Positions 33,502 to 42,081 of a stretch of 64,000 bases of DNA are shown piece by piece. Every line of letters starts with the position of its first letter. The stretch's first letter is position 1. The position numbers and the translations under genes are program-made. This DNA comes from UBA2589 sp038120095 (GTDB lineage Bacteria > Gemmatimonadota > Gemmatimonadetes > Longimicrobiales > Gaopeijiaceae). The stretch is taken from positions 38,290 through 102,289 of the forward strand of contig JAYOKZ010000006.1 of the NCBI GenBank assembly GCA_038120095.1. Direction: 5' to 3'. The notes beneath the pieces were generated by a model. It was given only the letters and a program-made list of their open reading frames with translations. It was not told the origin of the DNA and ran no database searches.

Positions 33502-35595
33502 ATGGGAACGATGGATCGACGTTCGCGGACATTGTCGGCCGCTGTGGCCGCGGTTCTTCTCGCGGGATCGCCTTCGGTCGGTACGGCTCAGGACGAGGTC
33601 GTCCGTATTGCGCGGCCCATTCCGGCGGCCCTGGACTACCCTCCTGCCTTCGAACGTGCGGTCGAGCGTGGCTGGCGCAGTGAGACAGGCGCTCCCGGAC
33701 ACAGCTACTGGCAGAACGGAGTGAGTTACGACATCGAGGCTCGACTGGATCCCGAGTCGGCAAGGCTCGAGGGGTCAGTCCAGATCCTGTATGCGCACGA
33801 TGCCCCCGCCAATCTGAATTCTGTACTCCTGCACCTGCATCAGAACCTCCACAAGGAAGGATCGCCGCGGTATGACACTCAGGAGATCACGGGCGGTTTG
33901 GCGATCAAACGCCTTGCAGCTGACGGCGAAGAACTCCTGGAGCGGCCTGCCGGCGAGGGACCCGGCTGGGAGGTGGACGGCACTCTGATGCGGGTTCGCC
34001 CGACGATTCGTCTCGAGCCCGGTGACACGCTGCAACTCGATATCGACTGGGAGCTCACTATTCCGCAGCGGGGAGCCGGCCGGATGGGCCATTCCGAGAG
34101 GGAAGTGTACTTCGTTGCCTACTGGTTCCCGAAGATCGGCGTGTTCGATGATGTCGCCGGCTGGAGCGCACAACCGTACCTCGGCAATGCCGAATTCTAT
34201 GACGAATTCGGTGACTATGACGTCTCGATCTCCGTTCCCGCAGGGTGGACGGTGATGGCCACCGGAGACCTTCAGAACCCCGGGGATGTATTTTCGGCGA
34301 TCACCCTCGAGCGGCTGACAGCCGCCGAGACGTCCGACACCCTCGTGACCATCGCGGATGCAGCGTCGCGCCGTGCAGGTGTCGTGACGACGGCCGGCGT
34401 GGATGGATGGCTCACGTACCAGTTCTCTGCCGACCGGGTTCGCGACTTCGCATGGACCGCGTCCAACGTTCAGCGCTGGGATGCGACGAGTGCCGAGGTC
34501 GTCAACCAGATCTGGCCGGTGAAGGATTCGGCCGCGAACGAGGATGAGGCTGACGAGGAGGCTGATGAGGCGGGTGGTGAGGAGTCAATGGGACCGATCG
34601 AGCCTGTCGTCGATGGCACCCGTCGGGTCTTGATCCACTCATTCTGGCGCGAAGACGTAGCCCCCCTTTGGGCGGCGCAGTGGAGGTACGGTCGAGAGGC
34701 GATTGAATTTCACTCCGAGTACACAGGGTACTCGTACCCTTGGTCGCACATGACGTCCGTAGAAGGGATGGACATCATCGAAGGTGGCATGGAGTTCCCC
34801 ATGATGACGGTGATGGGCGCGTATCAGGATTCGGAGCCGAGCGATCTGTTCAACGTCACATCACATGAAATTGGACACATGTGGATCCCGATGATCGTGG
34901 GCACCGACGAAAAGCGTCACGCCTGGATGGATGAGGGGTCGACGACGTTTCTGGAGAACCAGAGCAGGATGGAATTCTGGCCGGGGGTCGATCATCACCG
35001 GGTCGAGGCCCGGAGTTACCTGCAGGTGGCGGAGGCGGAGCAGGAGCAGAGCCTCATGCGGCATGGCGACTATTACGAGCCGGGACCGGGGTATGGCATC
35101 GCATCGTACCTAAAACCGGCCACCCTCATGGTCGCGCTGCGTGAAGTCATGGGCGAGGACGACTGGCGTGCGGCGTATCGGTCGTTCATTGCCGAATGGG
35201 CGTACAAGCGTCCGAGTCCGTGGGATTTTTTCAATACCTTCGAGCGATTCGCCGAGGAGGATCTCGACTGGTTCTGGACGTCCTTCTATTTCGAGACCTG
35301 GACGCTCGACCATGCCGTTGGGCGGGTCGCTCCAAAGCCGACAGGCGGTGCTGTCGTCACCATCGAGGACCGCGGGAACGCGATTTTTCCGGCGCGAGTC
35401 CGGGTACGGACGTCCAATGGGATGGATTTCGTGCACGAAATCCCGGTGGATCACTGGCTCGCCGGCCACGACCGGTATGAAATCGATATCGCAGCGTCGG
35501 CTGGATCCGTCACGCGTGTGGAACTGGACCCGAGCGGCTACGCACCGGATGTAGATCGCCAGAACAATTTCTGGCCTCGCGGCGGGGGCGGTTGA
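33502..35595 (+). CDS. secreted M1 family (aminopeptidase N-like) metallopeptidase
   Basis: The protein of about 697 residues has a signal peptide ending near SVGTAQDE and the gluzincin signature HEIGH (455-459) with the third ligand Glu478 in WMDEGSTTFLENQ. The preceding EGGMEFPMM stands in for the GAMEN exopeptidase motif. An acidic insertion (about residues 345-370) and a C-terminal beta domain are visible. It probably removes residues from external peptides in the periplasm or outside the cell. Two ATGs (33502, 33511) are possible starts. It follows the MBL gene by 2 bp. Confidence 0.88.
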   Translation: MGTMDRRSRTLSAAVAAVLLAGSPSVGTAQDEVVRIARPIPAALDYPPAFERAVERGWRSETGAPGHSYWQNGVSYDIEARLDPESARLEGSVQILYAHDAPANLNSVLLHLHQNLHKEGSPRYDTQEITGGLAIKRLAADGEELLERPAGEGPGWEVDGTLMRVRPTIRLEPGDTLQLDIDWELTIPQRGAGRMGHSEREVYFVAYWFPKIGVFDDVAGWSAQPYLGNAEFYDEFGDYDVSISVPAGWTVMATGDLQNPGDVFSAITLERLTAAETSDTLVTIADAASRRAGVVTTAGVDGWLTYQFSADRVRDFAWTASNVQRWDATSAEVVNQIWPVKDSAANEDEADEEADEAGGEESMGPIEPVVDGTRRVLIHSFWREDVAPLWAAQWRYGREAIEFHSEYTGYSYPWSHMTSVEGMDIIEGGMEFPMMTVMGAYQDSEPSDLFNVTSHEIGHMWIPMIVGTDEKRHAWMDEGSTTFLENQSRMEFWPGVDHHRVEARSYLQVAEAEQEQSLMRHGDYYEPGPGYGIASYLKPATLMVALREVMGEDDWRAAYRSFIAEWAYKRPSPWDFFNTFERFAEEDLDWFWTSFYFETWTLDHAVGRVAPKPTGGAVVTIEDRGNAIFPARVRVRTSNGMDFVHEIPVDHWLAGHDRYEIDIAASAGSVTRVELDPSGYAPDVDRQNNFWPRGGGG

Positions 35596-35663
35596 TTCCG
35601 GGCGTCGCGAACAGGATGTGGCCCACAAAGGTCACCCAGGGGCAAAGGGTCCCGACGGAGGCT

Positions 35664-36113
35664 TCAGGAGAGCAGGGTAGGACGTCTCGCCAACCGAAGC
35701 GTTCCCACGGCGATGCGAGCGCTGAGAGCTCCAAAGAGAGCGCCTGTCAGGACCGTGTACAGGGCGAGGTCCGTGCGGTACCCTGGTCCAAGGACGGGAA
35801 ACAGGGACAGTGCGGTGAAGGTCGTCGCAACGGCCCCGCCGGCGACGCCACCCCACGCTGCGACCCGACCCTCGGACAGTGTGTCGATCGTTCGGCGGTT
35901 TTCCATGAGTGCCAACAGGCCCGCGAATCCGAGGCCGGTGATAAATCCAGCGAGCCCGAAGTCCCGGCTGGGCGCCAGGATCGCGTCCTGAATCGGTCGT
36001 CCAGCCACCAGCGCAGCAAGCGAGCCCACGATGGCGCCGACCGAGGCCGAGGCCAGAGCCATCAGGAAGCCCAAACCGAGAGCACCTCGAAGCTTCCGCA
36101 GCGAGCCCTTCAT
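35664..36113 (-). CDS. four-span membrane protein, hypothetical
   Basis: The 149-residue protein is not recognised. It has about four glycine- and alanine-rich hydrophobic segments (LGLGFLMALASASVGAIVGSLAAL, LAGFITGLGFAGLLALM, VAAWGGVAGGAVATTFTALSLFP, LALYTVLTGALFGALSARIAV), giving a small polytopic inner-membrane protein. It converges on the M1 peptidase and lies downstream of dnaE2 with a 160-bp gap in which I see nothing. Confidence 0.6.
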   Translation of the reverse strand: MKGSLRKLRGALGLGFLMALASASVGAIVGSLAALVAGRPIQDAILAPSRDFGLAGFITGLGFAGLLALMENRRTIDTLSEGRVAAWGGVAGGAVATTFTALSLFPVLGPGYRTDLALYTVLTGALFGALSARIAVGTLRLARRPTLLS

Positions 36114-36272
36114 GACATGCCCGAGGAATGCACCGTCGTTCTCTCGATGGATGGAGGTTCGGTTGTTTCGAACTGGCCGGCAGCGGTGATCTTGGATTGA
36201 GTCGGTGCGATTCTCAAGCCCGACGTGGCTACCGGGCCATGAAAGGTTCGATGGGTACTTCGAGGTGCTGAG

Positions 36273-39200
36273 CTAGCCGAAGTTCTTGATGCCCGGGGGA
36301 CTCTGTCGCAGGGCGGTCAGGTACTGAAACGGACTCGCAGGTGCGTCATCCTTTTCTGTCCAATACTCCAGAGGTTGCGGGAGTGAGGTATGCAGGTGAT
36401 CGAGGTCCGGAGAATCGAGTCTCCGGCCGTCTTCAGAGGGCGGAGTGCGTGAGTCGGACTCCCACAGCTTCTCGATCCGCTCTTCACACCTTGCGACGGA
36501 ATCTACGGGAACGCGTACGGGTCTTTGCGTGGCCATGGTCGTCGGAGCAGGGAGCAGCGTTTCGGAGGTGCTGTCCTCCACCTGTGTTGTAGCCGGGGGT
36601 CGGGACAGGCCACGTCGTCGGACCGGCGTGCCAGGTACCCGCAGCGCCTCCAGCTCGTGGGCGATGACGTTGATGGTCGCTCCGTCGATCTGGAGTCGGC
36701 CGCGCACGGCCAGGAATGGCTCCATCCGGACAGCGGCTCGATCACGTTGATAGATATCAGGGCTCACAATGATGTTGATAGGACCATGTTCATCTTCCAT
36801 CAGGACAAACACATAGCCTTTTGCGGTCCCTGGACGCTGGCGAGTCGTGACGAGTCCGGCGACACGCACCGTGCTCCCGTTTTCGAGGTGCTGGAGGCGG
36901 TCCGACGTTACTGTACCTGCTGGCAGGGTGTCCTGGATAAGAGACAGGGGGTGGAGCTCCGTCGAGAAGCGCAGCATCCGGTACTCGGCGATCATTCGAT
37001 CGTGTGGATCGAGATCCGTAAAGCTCAAATCTGCATAGGGTTCATCTAGCGCCAGTTCGGTCTGAGGGTGGTCCTCCCGGCCTCCAGACCGCTCCCGGTC
37101 GGTCTCCGGGCCCAGCCACAGCCCTGTCTGCCAGAGTAATTCCCGGCGGGTCAGGCCGAACACACCGAATCCACCTACCCAGATGAGGTTCTCGATGGCC
37201 GGGCGCTTGAGTGCAGCTGGCGTACGGCGCAGGAAATCGAGAAGGGATCGGTATGGGCCGCCGTTTTCCCGCTCCGAAACGACATGCTTCGCGATGTCGG
37301 CTCCCCAGCCTCGCACGAAGCCCAGTCCGATCCGGAGGTTCGCGCCTTCAGCAGTACATTCGGCGTGACTCCGGTTGATGTCAGGCAGGAGTGTTTTGAT
37401 GCGGTTTCTTCGGGCATCCCGACCGAGAGCATCGAGCGAGTAGAAGCCCATCGGCTGATTGTTGAACAACGCGACGTAGAATTCGACCGGATAGTAGTGA
37501 CGCAGCCATGCGGACTGATATGCCAGCAGGCCAAACGCCGCTGCATGCGATTTCGGGAAGCCAAACTCCGAAAACGCGGTCACCTGAGCGAAAATTTCTC
37601 GTGCGGTCGTCTCTTCGACCCCGTTCGCCTGCGCTCCGGCCCTGAACTCCTCCCAATGGGCCGTCAGGGCCTCTCTGGAGCGTTTACGGCTCATGGCGCG
37701 TCTCAGAGACTCTGCCTGGCCGTCCGTAAAGTTGGCGAGCGCCTGACAGACCTTGAGAACCTGATCCTGAAAGATGATCACCCCCAGCGTCTCTCCGAGT
37801 GCTTCTTCGAGGAGTGGGTGGGGGTAGGGCACCTCGTATCCCGGTGCGTCCCGCAGCATCTCACGGCGTCGTACATAGGGATTTACGGCACCCCCGACGA
37901 TGGGTCCCGGTCGAACGATCGCCACCTGGACGGAGAGGTCTTCGAGATTCCGGGGTCTCGTTCGTCGGAGCATCTGGATCTGTGCTCGGCTCTCGATCTG
38001 GAAGATACCCACTGTGTCACCGGAGTCGATCCGGTCGTAGATGACCTCGTCATCGAAGTCGATCCGGGAAAGGTCCGGGGCCTCGCCATGTCGATCGGCG
38101 ATCAGATCGATGCTCTCTTCGACGAGAGAGAGCATGCCGAGCGCGAGAAAGTCGATTTTGATGAACCCGGCGTCATCACAGGAGTCCTTGTCCCACTGGC
38201 AAAGGAAACGGCCTTCCCACGCTGCGGGTTCGACGGGAACGATCTCCACGAGCGGGCGACTCGAGATGATCATCCCCCCGACATGCTGCGAGATATGACG
38301 GGGGAGGCCAGCGACGTCTTCGGCGAGATCTCCGAGTAGCTTCCAGAGGTGTCCGTCCGCTCGATCCTTGAATTCAGGGAGTGACGCGATCTCCTCGGCG
38401 AGGCCGGCTGCTGAGCGACGTTCGGCGAGCTTGGAGAGCTTTTCCAATTCACCCATCGGAAGGTCGAGTGACTTACCGATTTCGCGTACGGCGGACTTCA
38501 GGCGGTACGTCGGGAATGTACATACGAGTCCCGTATGTTCATGTCCGTATTTATTATACACCCGTAATATCAACTGTTCTCTTATGTCGCGTGGGAAGTC
38601 CAGGTCGATATCGGGCACACTGCGGAGCGCCTCGTTCAGAAAGCGCCCCAGGAAGAGGTTGTTCTTGACCGGATCGATGTGAGAGAGGCCGATCAGGTAG
38701 CAGATGATCGATGAAACGGACGAGCCACGCCCCCGGCCCGCTGGCAACCCGGAGGAGGCTCTGGGTGCTTCGCCACGTACGTCCCGTGCCACTTCGGCCG
38801 CGAGCTGCATGATGTCACGATAGACCAGAAAAAAGCCTCCCAGGCCGTGAAGGTCGACCAGACAGAGCTCCGTGTGCAATCGGTTCTCTGCATCCTGCTC
38901 CTCCGCGCTTCCCGGCTCGTATAGCTCGCTGATTCGCTGCAGACACATGGCAGCGAGTGATTCGATGGCCCCACCGCGCTCTGACCCCTCGAAATCGGGG
39001 AATTCGTAGCCCAGATCCCGGGTAAGATCGAAATCGGAGCATCGCTCGGAGATCAGAAGGGTATTCGTGAGCGCTTCCGGGCGGCTCTGGAAGCGGTGGT
39101 ACATCTCCCACGGTGCAGCGAGGTGGAAGAGCCTGTTGGCCCTCCTGGCGCCGTGTGCGGCGTCCAGCGTGCTTCGATTCCGGATGGAGACGAGAACGTC

Positions 39201-39845
39201 CTGGAGTCGATGACGCTCCGGACGGTGGTAGTGCACGTTTCCTGTCGCGACGACCCCGAGGCCCAGACGGCCCGCGAGTCGTCCGAGGCCCTTGTTTCGC
39301 GCGCTGTCCCCCCGAACCGCGTTCTCCTGCAGCTCCACGAAGACGTTCCCGGGGCCGAACGCATGCAGGAGCCGGTGGGTGAGGGCCTCGGCGTCCGCGA
39401 CGGAGGACTCCAGAGCAGCCGCGACGGGGCTTTTCGCGCATCCCGTGAGAAGGATCAGTCCCTCGGGACGCTGCAGCAGGGATTCGAGAGGAAGTCGTAT
39501 GTCCCCACGCTCGGACTTCATATGTGCCTCGGTCAGGAGGCGACAGAGATTGGCATACCCGGTCGGGGTTTCGGCCAGAAGCGTGACGTGATGACCGGAT
39601 TCAGGCTCCTTCACCCCCGAAAAGCAGTCACGGAGTGTGACTTCCGCCCCGGTGATCGGCTGCAGATTCGCCAGCCTGGCGGTTTGCGCGAACTCCATCG
39701 AGCCATAAAGACCGTTGTGGTCGGTCAGAGCGAGGGCAGGGTAGCCCAGTTCGACGGCCCGCATGACGAGCTCTTCCGGGTGCGAGGCACCGTCCAGGAA
39801 GGAAAACCCGGAATGGCAATGCAGTTCGACGTAGGGAATCGTCAC
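36273..39845 (-). CDS. dnaE2: error-prone DNA polymerase III alpha subunit DnaE2 (ImuC)
   Basis: The 1190-residue C-family polymerase begins with a PHP domain (YVELHCHSGFSFLDGASHPEELV), then the palm with GRGSSVSSIICYLIGLSHIDP, PDIDLDFPRDIREQL and FIKIDFLALGML (catalytic aspartates), the finger region IFQDQVLKVCQALANFTDGQAESLRRAMSRKR, and a C-terminal OB fold (VRVAGLVTTRQRPGTAKGYVFVLMEDEHG). The GxPHSHAxSF-like motif is FGFPKSHAAAFGLLAYQSAW. It is somewhat longer than the usual 1030-1090. DnaE2 performs lesion bypass with ImuB during the SOS response. A direct-repeat operator shared with imuB lies about 80 bp upstream of the start. Confidence 0.93.
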   Translation of the reverse strand: MTIPYVELHCHSGFSFLDGASHPEELVMRAVELGYPALALTDHNGLYGSMEFAQTARLANLQPITGAEVTLRDCFSGVKEPESGHHVTLLAETPTGYANLCRLLTEAHMKSERGDIRLPLESLLQRPEGLILLTGCAKSPVAAALESSVADAEALTHRLLHAFGPGNVFVELQENAVRGDSARNKGLGRLAGRLGLGVVATGNVHYHRPERHRLQDVLVSIRNRSTLDAAHGARRANRLFHLAAPWEMYHRFQSRPEALTNTLLISERCSDFDLTRDLGYEFPDFEGSERGGAIESLAAMCLQRISELYEPGSAEEQDAENRLHTELCLVDLHGLGGFFLVYRDIMQLAAEVARDVRGEAPRASSGLPAGRGRGSSVSSIICYLIGLSHIDPVKNNLFLGRFLNEALRSVPDIDLDFPRDIREQLILRVYNKYGHEHTGLVCTFPTYRLKSAVREIGKSLDLPMGELEKLSKLAERRSAAGLAEEIASLPEFKDRADGHLWKLLGDLAEDVAGLPRHISQHVGGMIISSRPLVEIVPVEPAAWEGRFLCQWDKDSCDDAGFIKIDFLALGMLSLVEESIDLIADRHGEAPDLSRIDFDDEVIYDRIDSGDTVGIFQIESRAQIQMLRRTRPRNLEDLSVQVAIVRPGPIVGGAVNPYVRRREMLRDAPGYEVPYPHPLLEEALGETLGVIIFQDQVLKVCQALANFTDGQAESLRRAMSRKRSREALTAHWEEFRAGAQANGVEETTAREIFAQVTAFSEFGFPKSHAAAFGLLAYQSAWLRHYYPVEFYVALFNNQPMGFYSLDALGRDARRNRIKTLLPDINRSHAECTAEGANLRIGLGFVRGWGADIAKHVVSERENGGPYRSLLDFLRRTPAALKRPAIENLIWVGGFGVFGLTRRELLWQTGLWLGPETDRERSGGREDHPQTELALDEPYADLSFTDLDPHDRMIAEYRMLRFSTELHPLSLIQDTLPAGTVTSDRLQHLENGSTVRVAGLVTTRQRPGTAKGYVFVLMEDEHGPINIIVSPDIYQRDRAAVRMEPFLAVRGRLQIDGATINVIAHELEALRVPGTPVRRRGLSRPPATTQVEDSTSETLLPAPTTMATQRPVRVPVDSVARCEERIEKLWESDSRTPPSEDGRRLDSPDLDHLHTSLPQPLEYWTEKDDAPASPFQYLTALRQSPPGIKNFG

Positions 39846-39923
39846 CGGTGCTCCGCGTCACACGTCCTCAACCGAGCCGCGCCTGACCGAGCGGCCCCCT
39901 CGTTCTCTTCTTGAACGCGGAAA

Positions 39924-39942
39924 CCGAACATAAACCGAAAAT
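39924..39942 (-). promoter_or_regulatory. candidate LexA (SOS) operator upstream of dnaE2
   Basis: The plus-strand sequence CCGAACATAAACCGAAAAT reads on the gene's strand as two half-sites, TTTTCGG and TGTTCGG, 11 bases apart (TTTC-N7-GTTC). A further GTTC half-site follows 13 bases on. The identical 19 bases occur before imuB at 60909-60927, the partner gene of the same mutasome. Confidence 0.7.
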
Positions 39943-40060
39943 CATGCGGGAGCAAGGATGAATCGCACCACGTGTGTCTTCCGGCCCCACCGGGGCCACC
40001 CGGCTTGCCGGGGACCCCGGGGTGACCCAGAATCGAACTGTCGCTCTCTATCGAACCCGC

Positions 40061-40528
40061 ATGCCCATGAACGAAGTCGTCTACGCCGCCGATATCCGGA
40101 TTGACCGGATCAAGGGCCCCTACCGACACGCCTGGCTACCGGCGCATGAAGGCCCGGTCGAGTTCGGAGTCCATGGCGCGATCAAGGAGCACTACGGTGC
40201 CGACCCGGACCGCGAAATCACCACGACCCTCGATTACGTCATGGCCGCCACGGGTGGCTGACTGACCGGCACCTTTGGAGGCGCGCTGGAGGCGCGTGGG
40301 ATCGGTGCGGGGGAGGGCCTGCTCAGCGGGCATGTCCGCGGCGAGGTCGGCAAGGAGGATGGTGTGCTCGTGATCCGTCGGATCCACGTCACGTACCACC
40401 TCAAGTCAGGGGAAGAGCATCGGGAGACCGTGGAGCGCGTTCACGCGCTGCATGCGGAGCGATGCCCGGTTTTCAAGACGCTCGAAAGGGCGATCGACAT
40501 CACCACGGAATTCGTCCTCGAGACCTGA
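40061..40528 (+). CDS. OsmC family peroxide-reductase-like protein with in-frame UGA (probable selenoprotein)
   Basis: The frame from ATG 40061 (or 40067) runs through a single UGA at 40259-40261 to a stop at 40526-40528, giving 155 residues. Before UGA: VYAADIRIDRIKGPYRHAW...TTTLDYVMAATGG; after it: LTGTFGGALEARGI, GEVGKEDGVLVIRRIHVTYHL and ERVHALHAERCPVFKTLERAI. Both halves are typical OsmC/Ohr sequence. The UGA (residue 67) falls exactly where the family has its first redox cysteine (GCLTGT-type motif); the second cysteine (Cys135 in ERCPVFK) is kept. A stem-loop with its apical loop 25 bases after the UGA fits a bacterial SECIS. I therefore read UGA as selenocysteine. Alternatives are a nonsense mutation or sequencing error (TGC to TGA). 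Family role: thiol-dependent reduction of organic hydroperoxides. dnaE2 reads in the opposite direction. Confidence 0.75.
40262..40308 (+). promoter_or_regulatory. candidate bacterial SECIS element
   Basis: Directly 3' of the UGA, GCACC (40269-40273) pairs with GGTGC (40304-40308), enclosing an apical stem GCGCGC (40281-40286) with GCGCGT (40292-40297) and a five-base loop TGGAG (40287-40291). The loop starts 25 bases after the UGA and has G at its second position, matching the distance (about 16-37) and loop rules used for bacterial SECIS elements. Confidence 0.6.
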
Positions 40529-40558
40529 TGACGTTCGAGACAGGTCTTCGGCATGATC

Positions 40559-40596
40559 TAGAATGAATGTCATATGAAGACATCTAATTCATTCTA
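40559..40596. repeat. AT-rich inverted repeat between the OsmC and aldolase genes
   Basis: TAGAATGAAT (40559-40568) and ATTCATTCTA (40587-40596) are perfect inverted repeats; the inner ATGTC/GACAT can also pair. The whole stretch 40548-40620 is strikingly AT-rich for this chromosome, and GGCATGAT occurs twice around it. It lies between converging genes, so it may be a bidirectional terminator, though it lacks a long T-run. Confidence 0.6.
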
Positions 40597-40620
40597 TGGC
40601 ATGATTTTGAATATCTTAGA

Positions 40621-41514
40621 TCAGGTCGACGATGCCCGGAAGATCGACTCGATCGCGAGGTCGAGACCCGCGTTGAATTCCTCGTCCGACTGCTGGGCAC
40701 TCAGGCCTTCGACGAGCGCTCTGGAGAAGCTGGCAACCATCCCGGGCTGACGACTGAGACGAGCATTCGCCTCGTCACGCGAGTACCCGCCGGAGAGCGC
40801 AACGACCTTCAGAACGTTCGGGTGTTCGATGCAAGGCGTGTAGAAGCCGTCTACATCGGGCAGCGTCAACTTGAGCATGACGTGTTCGTCGTCCTCGAGG
40901 GCGCTCAGTCCGTCCATGAGAGCGGAGAGCAGCAGTGCCTCGGCCTCGGCCTTGTTCGGGCAGTGAATATCGACCTCAGGCTCCAGGATCGGAACGAGGC
41001 CGTGTCCCAGGATCTGCTTCCCCACCTCGAACTGTTGGTCCACGATCGCCCCGATACCACCAGCGTCCGCTTCCTTGACGACGGAACGCATCTTCGTTCC
41101 GAAGATACCGAGCGAGCGCGCCCGATCGAGGGTCGAATCGAGCCCCGGCATCGGCTTCATCAACTGAACGCCGTCCGAGATCGGGGCGAGCCCCTTGTCG
41201 ACCTTCAGGAATGGGACGACGTCCCTGCTCGACCACAGGTAGGTGCCCGTCGGTACACCCTCGACGTCCCGATCCATCGTCCCCTCGAAGAGAATGGCAC
41301 CCAGGATTCGATCACCGCCGAATGCCGGCATCGTGATGATCCTCGTGCGCATCCTGTGCACCGCATCGAACATCTCCTCCTCCCCACTCCATTCGTCTTC
41401 GCCGACCCCGTAGGAGGCGAGGGCGCGAGGGGTACTTCCGCCGCTCTGATCGAGGGCGGCGATGAATCCGGGCGCAGTCCGGATCTTTTCAAGCTGTTCG
41501 TCGAAGGTGCTCAC
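40621..41514 (-). CDS. class I fructose-bisphosphate aldolase
   Basis: The 297-residue enzyme has AALDQSGGSTPRALASYGV at the N-terminus, GAILFEGTMDRDVEG, PFLKVDKGL, LVPILEPEVDIHCPNKAEAE and HVMLKLTLPD, whose lysine is the expected Schiff-base residue. This matches the class I aldolase group that prefers bacterial FBP aldolases annotated as EC 4.1.2.13. It cleaves fructose 1,6-bisphosphate in glycolysis and works in reverse in gluconeogenesis. GTG 41514 gives the family start (VSTFDEQLEKIRTAPGF); the upstream frame is open but unconserved. Confidence 0.9.
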   Translation of the reverse strand: MSTFDEQLEKIRTAPGFIAALDQSGGSTPRALASYGVGEDEWSGEEEMFDAVHRMRTRIITMPAFGGDRILGAILFEGTMDRDVEGVPTGTYLWSSRDVVPFLKVDKGLAPISDGVQLMKPMPGLDSTLDRARSLGIFGTKMRSVVKEADAGGIGAIVDQQFEVGKQILGHGLVPILEPEVDIHCPNKAEAEALLLSALMDGLSALEDDEHVMLKLTLPDVDGFYTPCIEHPNVLKVVALSGGYSRDEANARLSRQPGMVASFSRALVEGLSAQQSDEEFNAGLDLAIESIFRASST

Positions 41515-41697
41515 GGCGGGGATCTCAGGGTGGATGTCGATGGGAATCCGAGGGAAGTCCTGTCCCACAATCTACGTGATTCGGCACCCAGCGGGATGGG
41601 TGGCCCTCTGGCGCTCCGGCACGCTTTTCGACAGCCTTCCGGACTCCTGAAGCAGTGCTCTTGCTGCGCATCCAAACGATCAACCCGCTAGAGACGC

Positions 41698-42057
41698 ATG
41701 GATCTGACGATCACCGGAGAAGTCATCGACATCCTCGAGGAGCAGTCCGGACAGGGAAAGAACGGCATCTGGCGCAAGCAGCAGTTCATCCTCGAGGTGC
41801 CCGGCCAGTATCCGAAGCAGGTGGCGGTCATCCAGTGGGGCGACAACATCGACAAGTTCGGAGTCTCGAAAGGGGAGACGATCACTGCTCACGTCGATAT
41901 CCAGAGTCGGGAATTCAACGGTCGATGGTACACGGACGTGAAGGCGTGGAAGGTGACGCGGAGCGCACCGGGCAGCGGCAGTGATGGGGCCGACAATGAG
42001 CCGTGGCCCGATCCTCCGGCGGATTTCGACGACGGCGACGATGGCCTGCCCTTCTAG
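41698..42057 (+). CDS. DUF3127 protein with OB-like fold and SSB-like C-terminal tip
   Basis: The 119-residue protein starts LTITGEVIDILEEQSGQGKNGIWRKQQFILEVPGQYPKQVAVIQWGD, which is the DUF3127 family pattern. The C-terminal third is an acidic linker ending DDGDDGLPF, nearly identical to the tip of single-stranded DNA-binding protein (DDDIPF) that docks RecQ, RecO and other partners. The core is predicted to be an OB fold. No function is established for the family; a role in single-stranded DNA transactions is inference. It is divergent from the aldolase gene. Confidence 0.8.
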   Translation: MDLTITGEVIDILEEQSGQGKNGIWRKQQFILEVPGQYPKQVAVIQWGDNIDKFGVSKGETITAHVDIQSREFNGRWYTDVKAWKVTRSAPGSGSDGADNEPWPDPPADFDDGDDGLPF

Positions 42058-42081
42058 AGGCAGGTCCATCCTCAGCTTCTC

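Noticed and set aside
39974..40261. A 95-residue protein ending at the UGA
   Set aside because: It is only the first half of an OsmC protein; the frame continues with conserved sequence to 40528.
40259..40261. OsmC pseudogene from a nonsense mutation
   Set aside because: Not excluded, but the stop falls precisely on the catalytic cysteine, the rest of the frame is intact and a SECIS-like hairpin follows, so recoding is the better reading.
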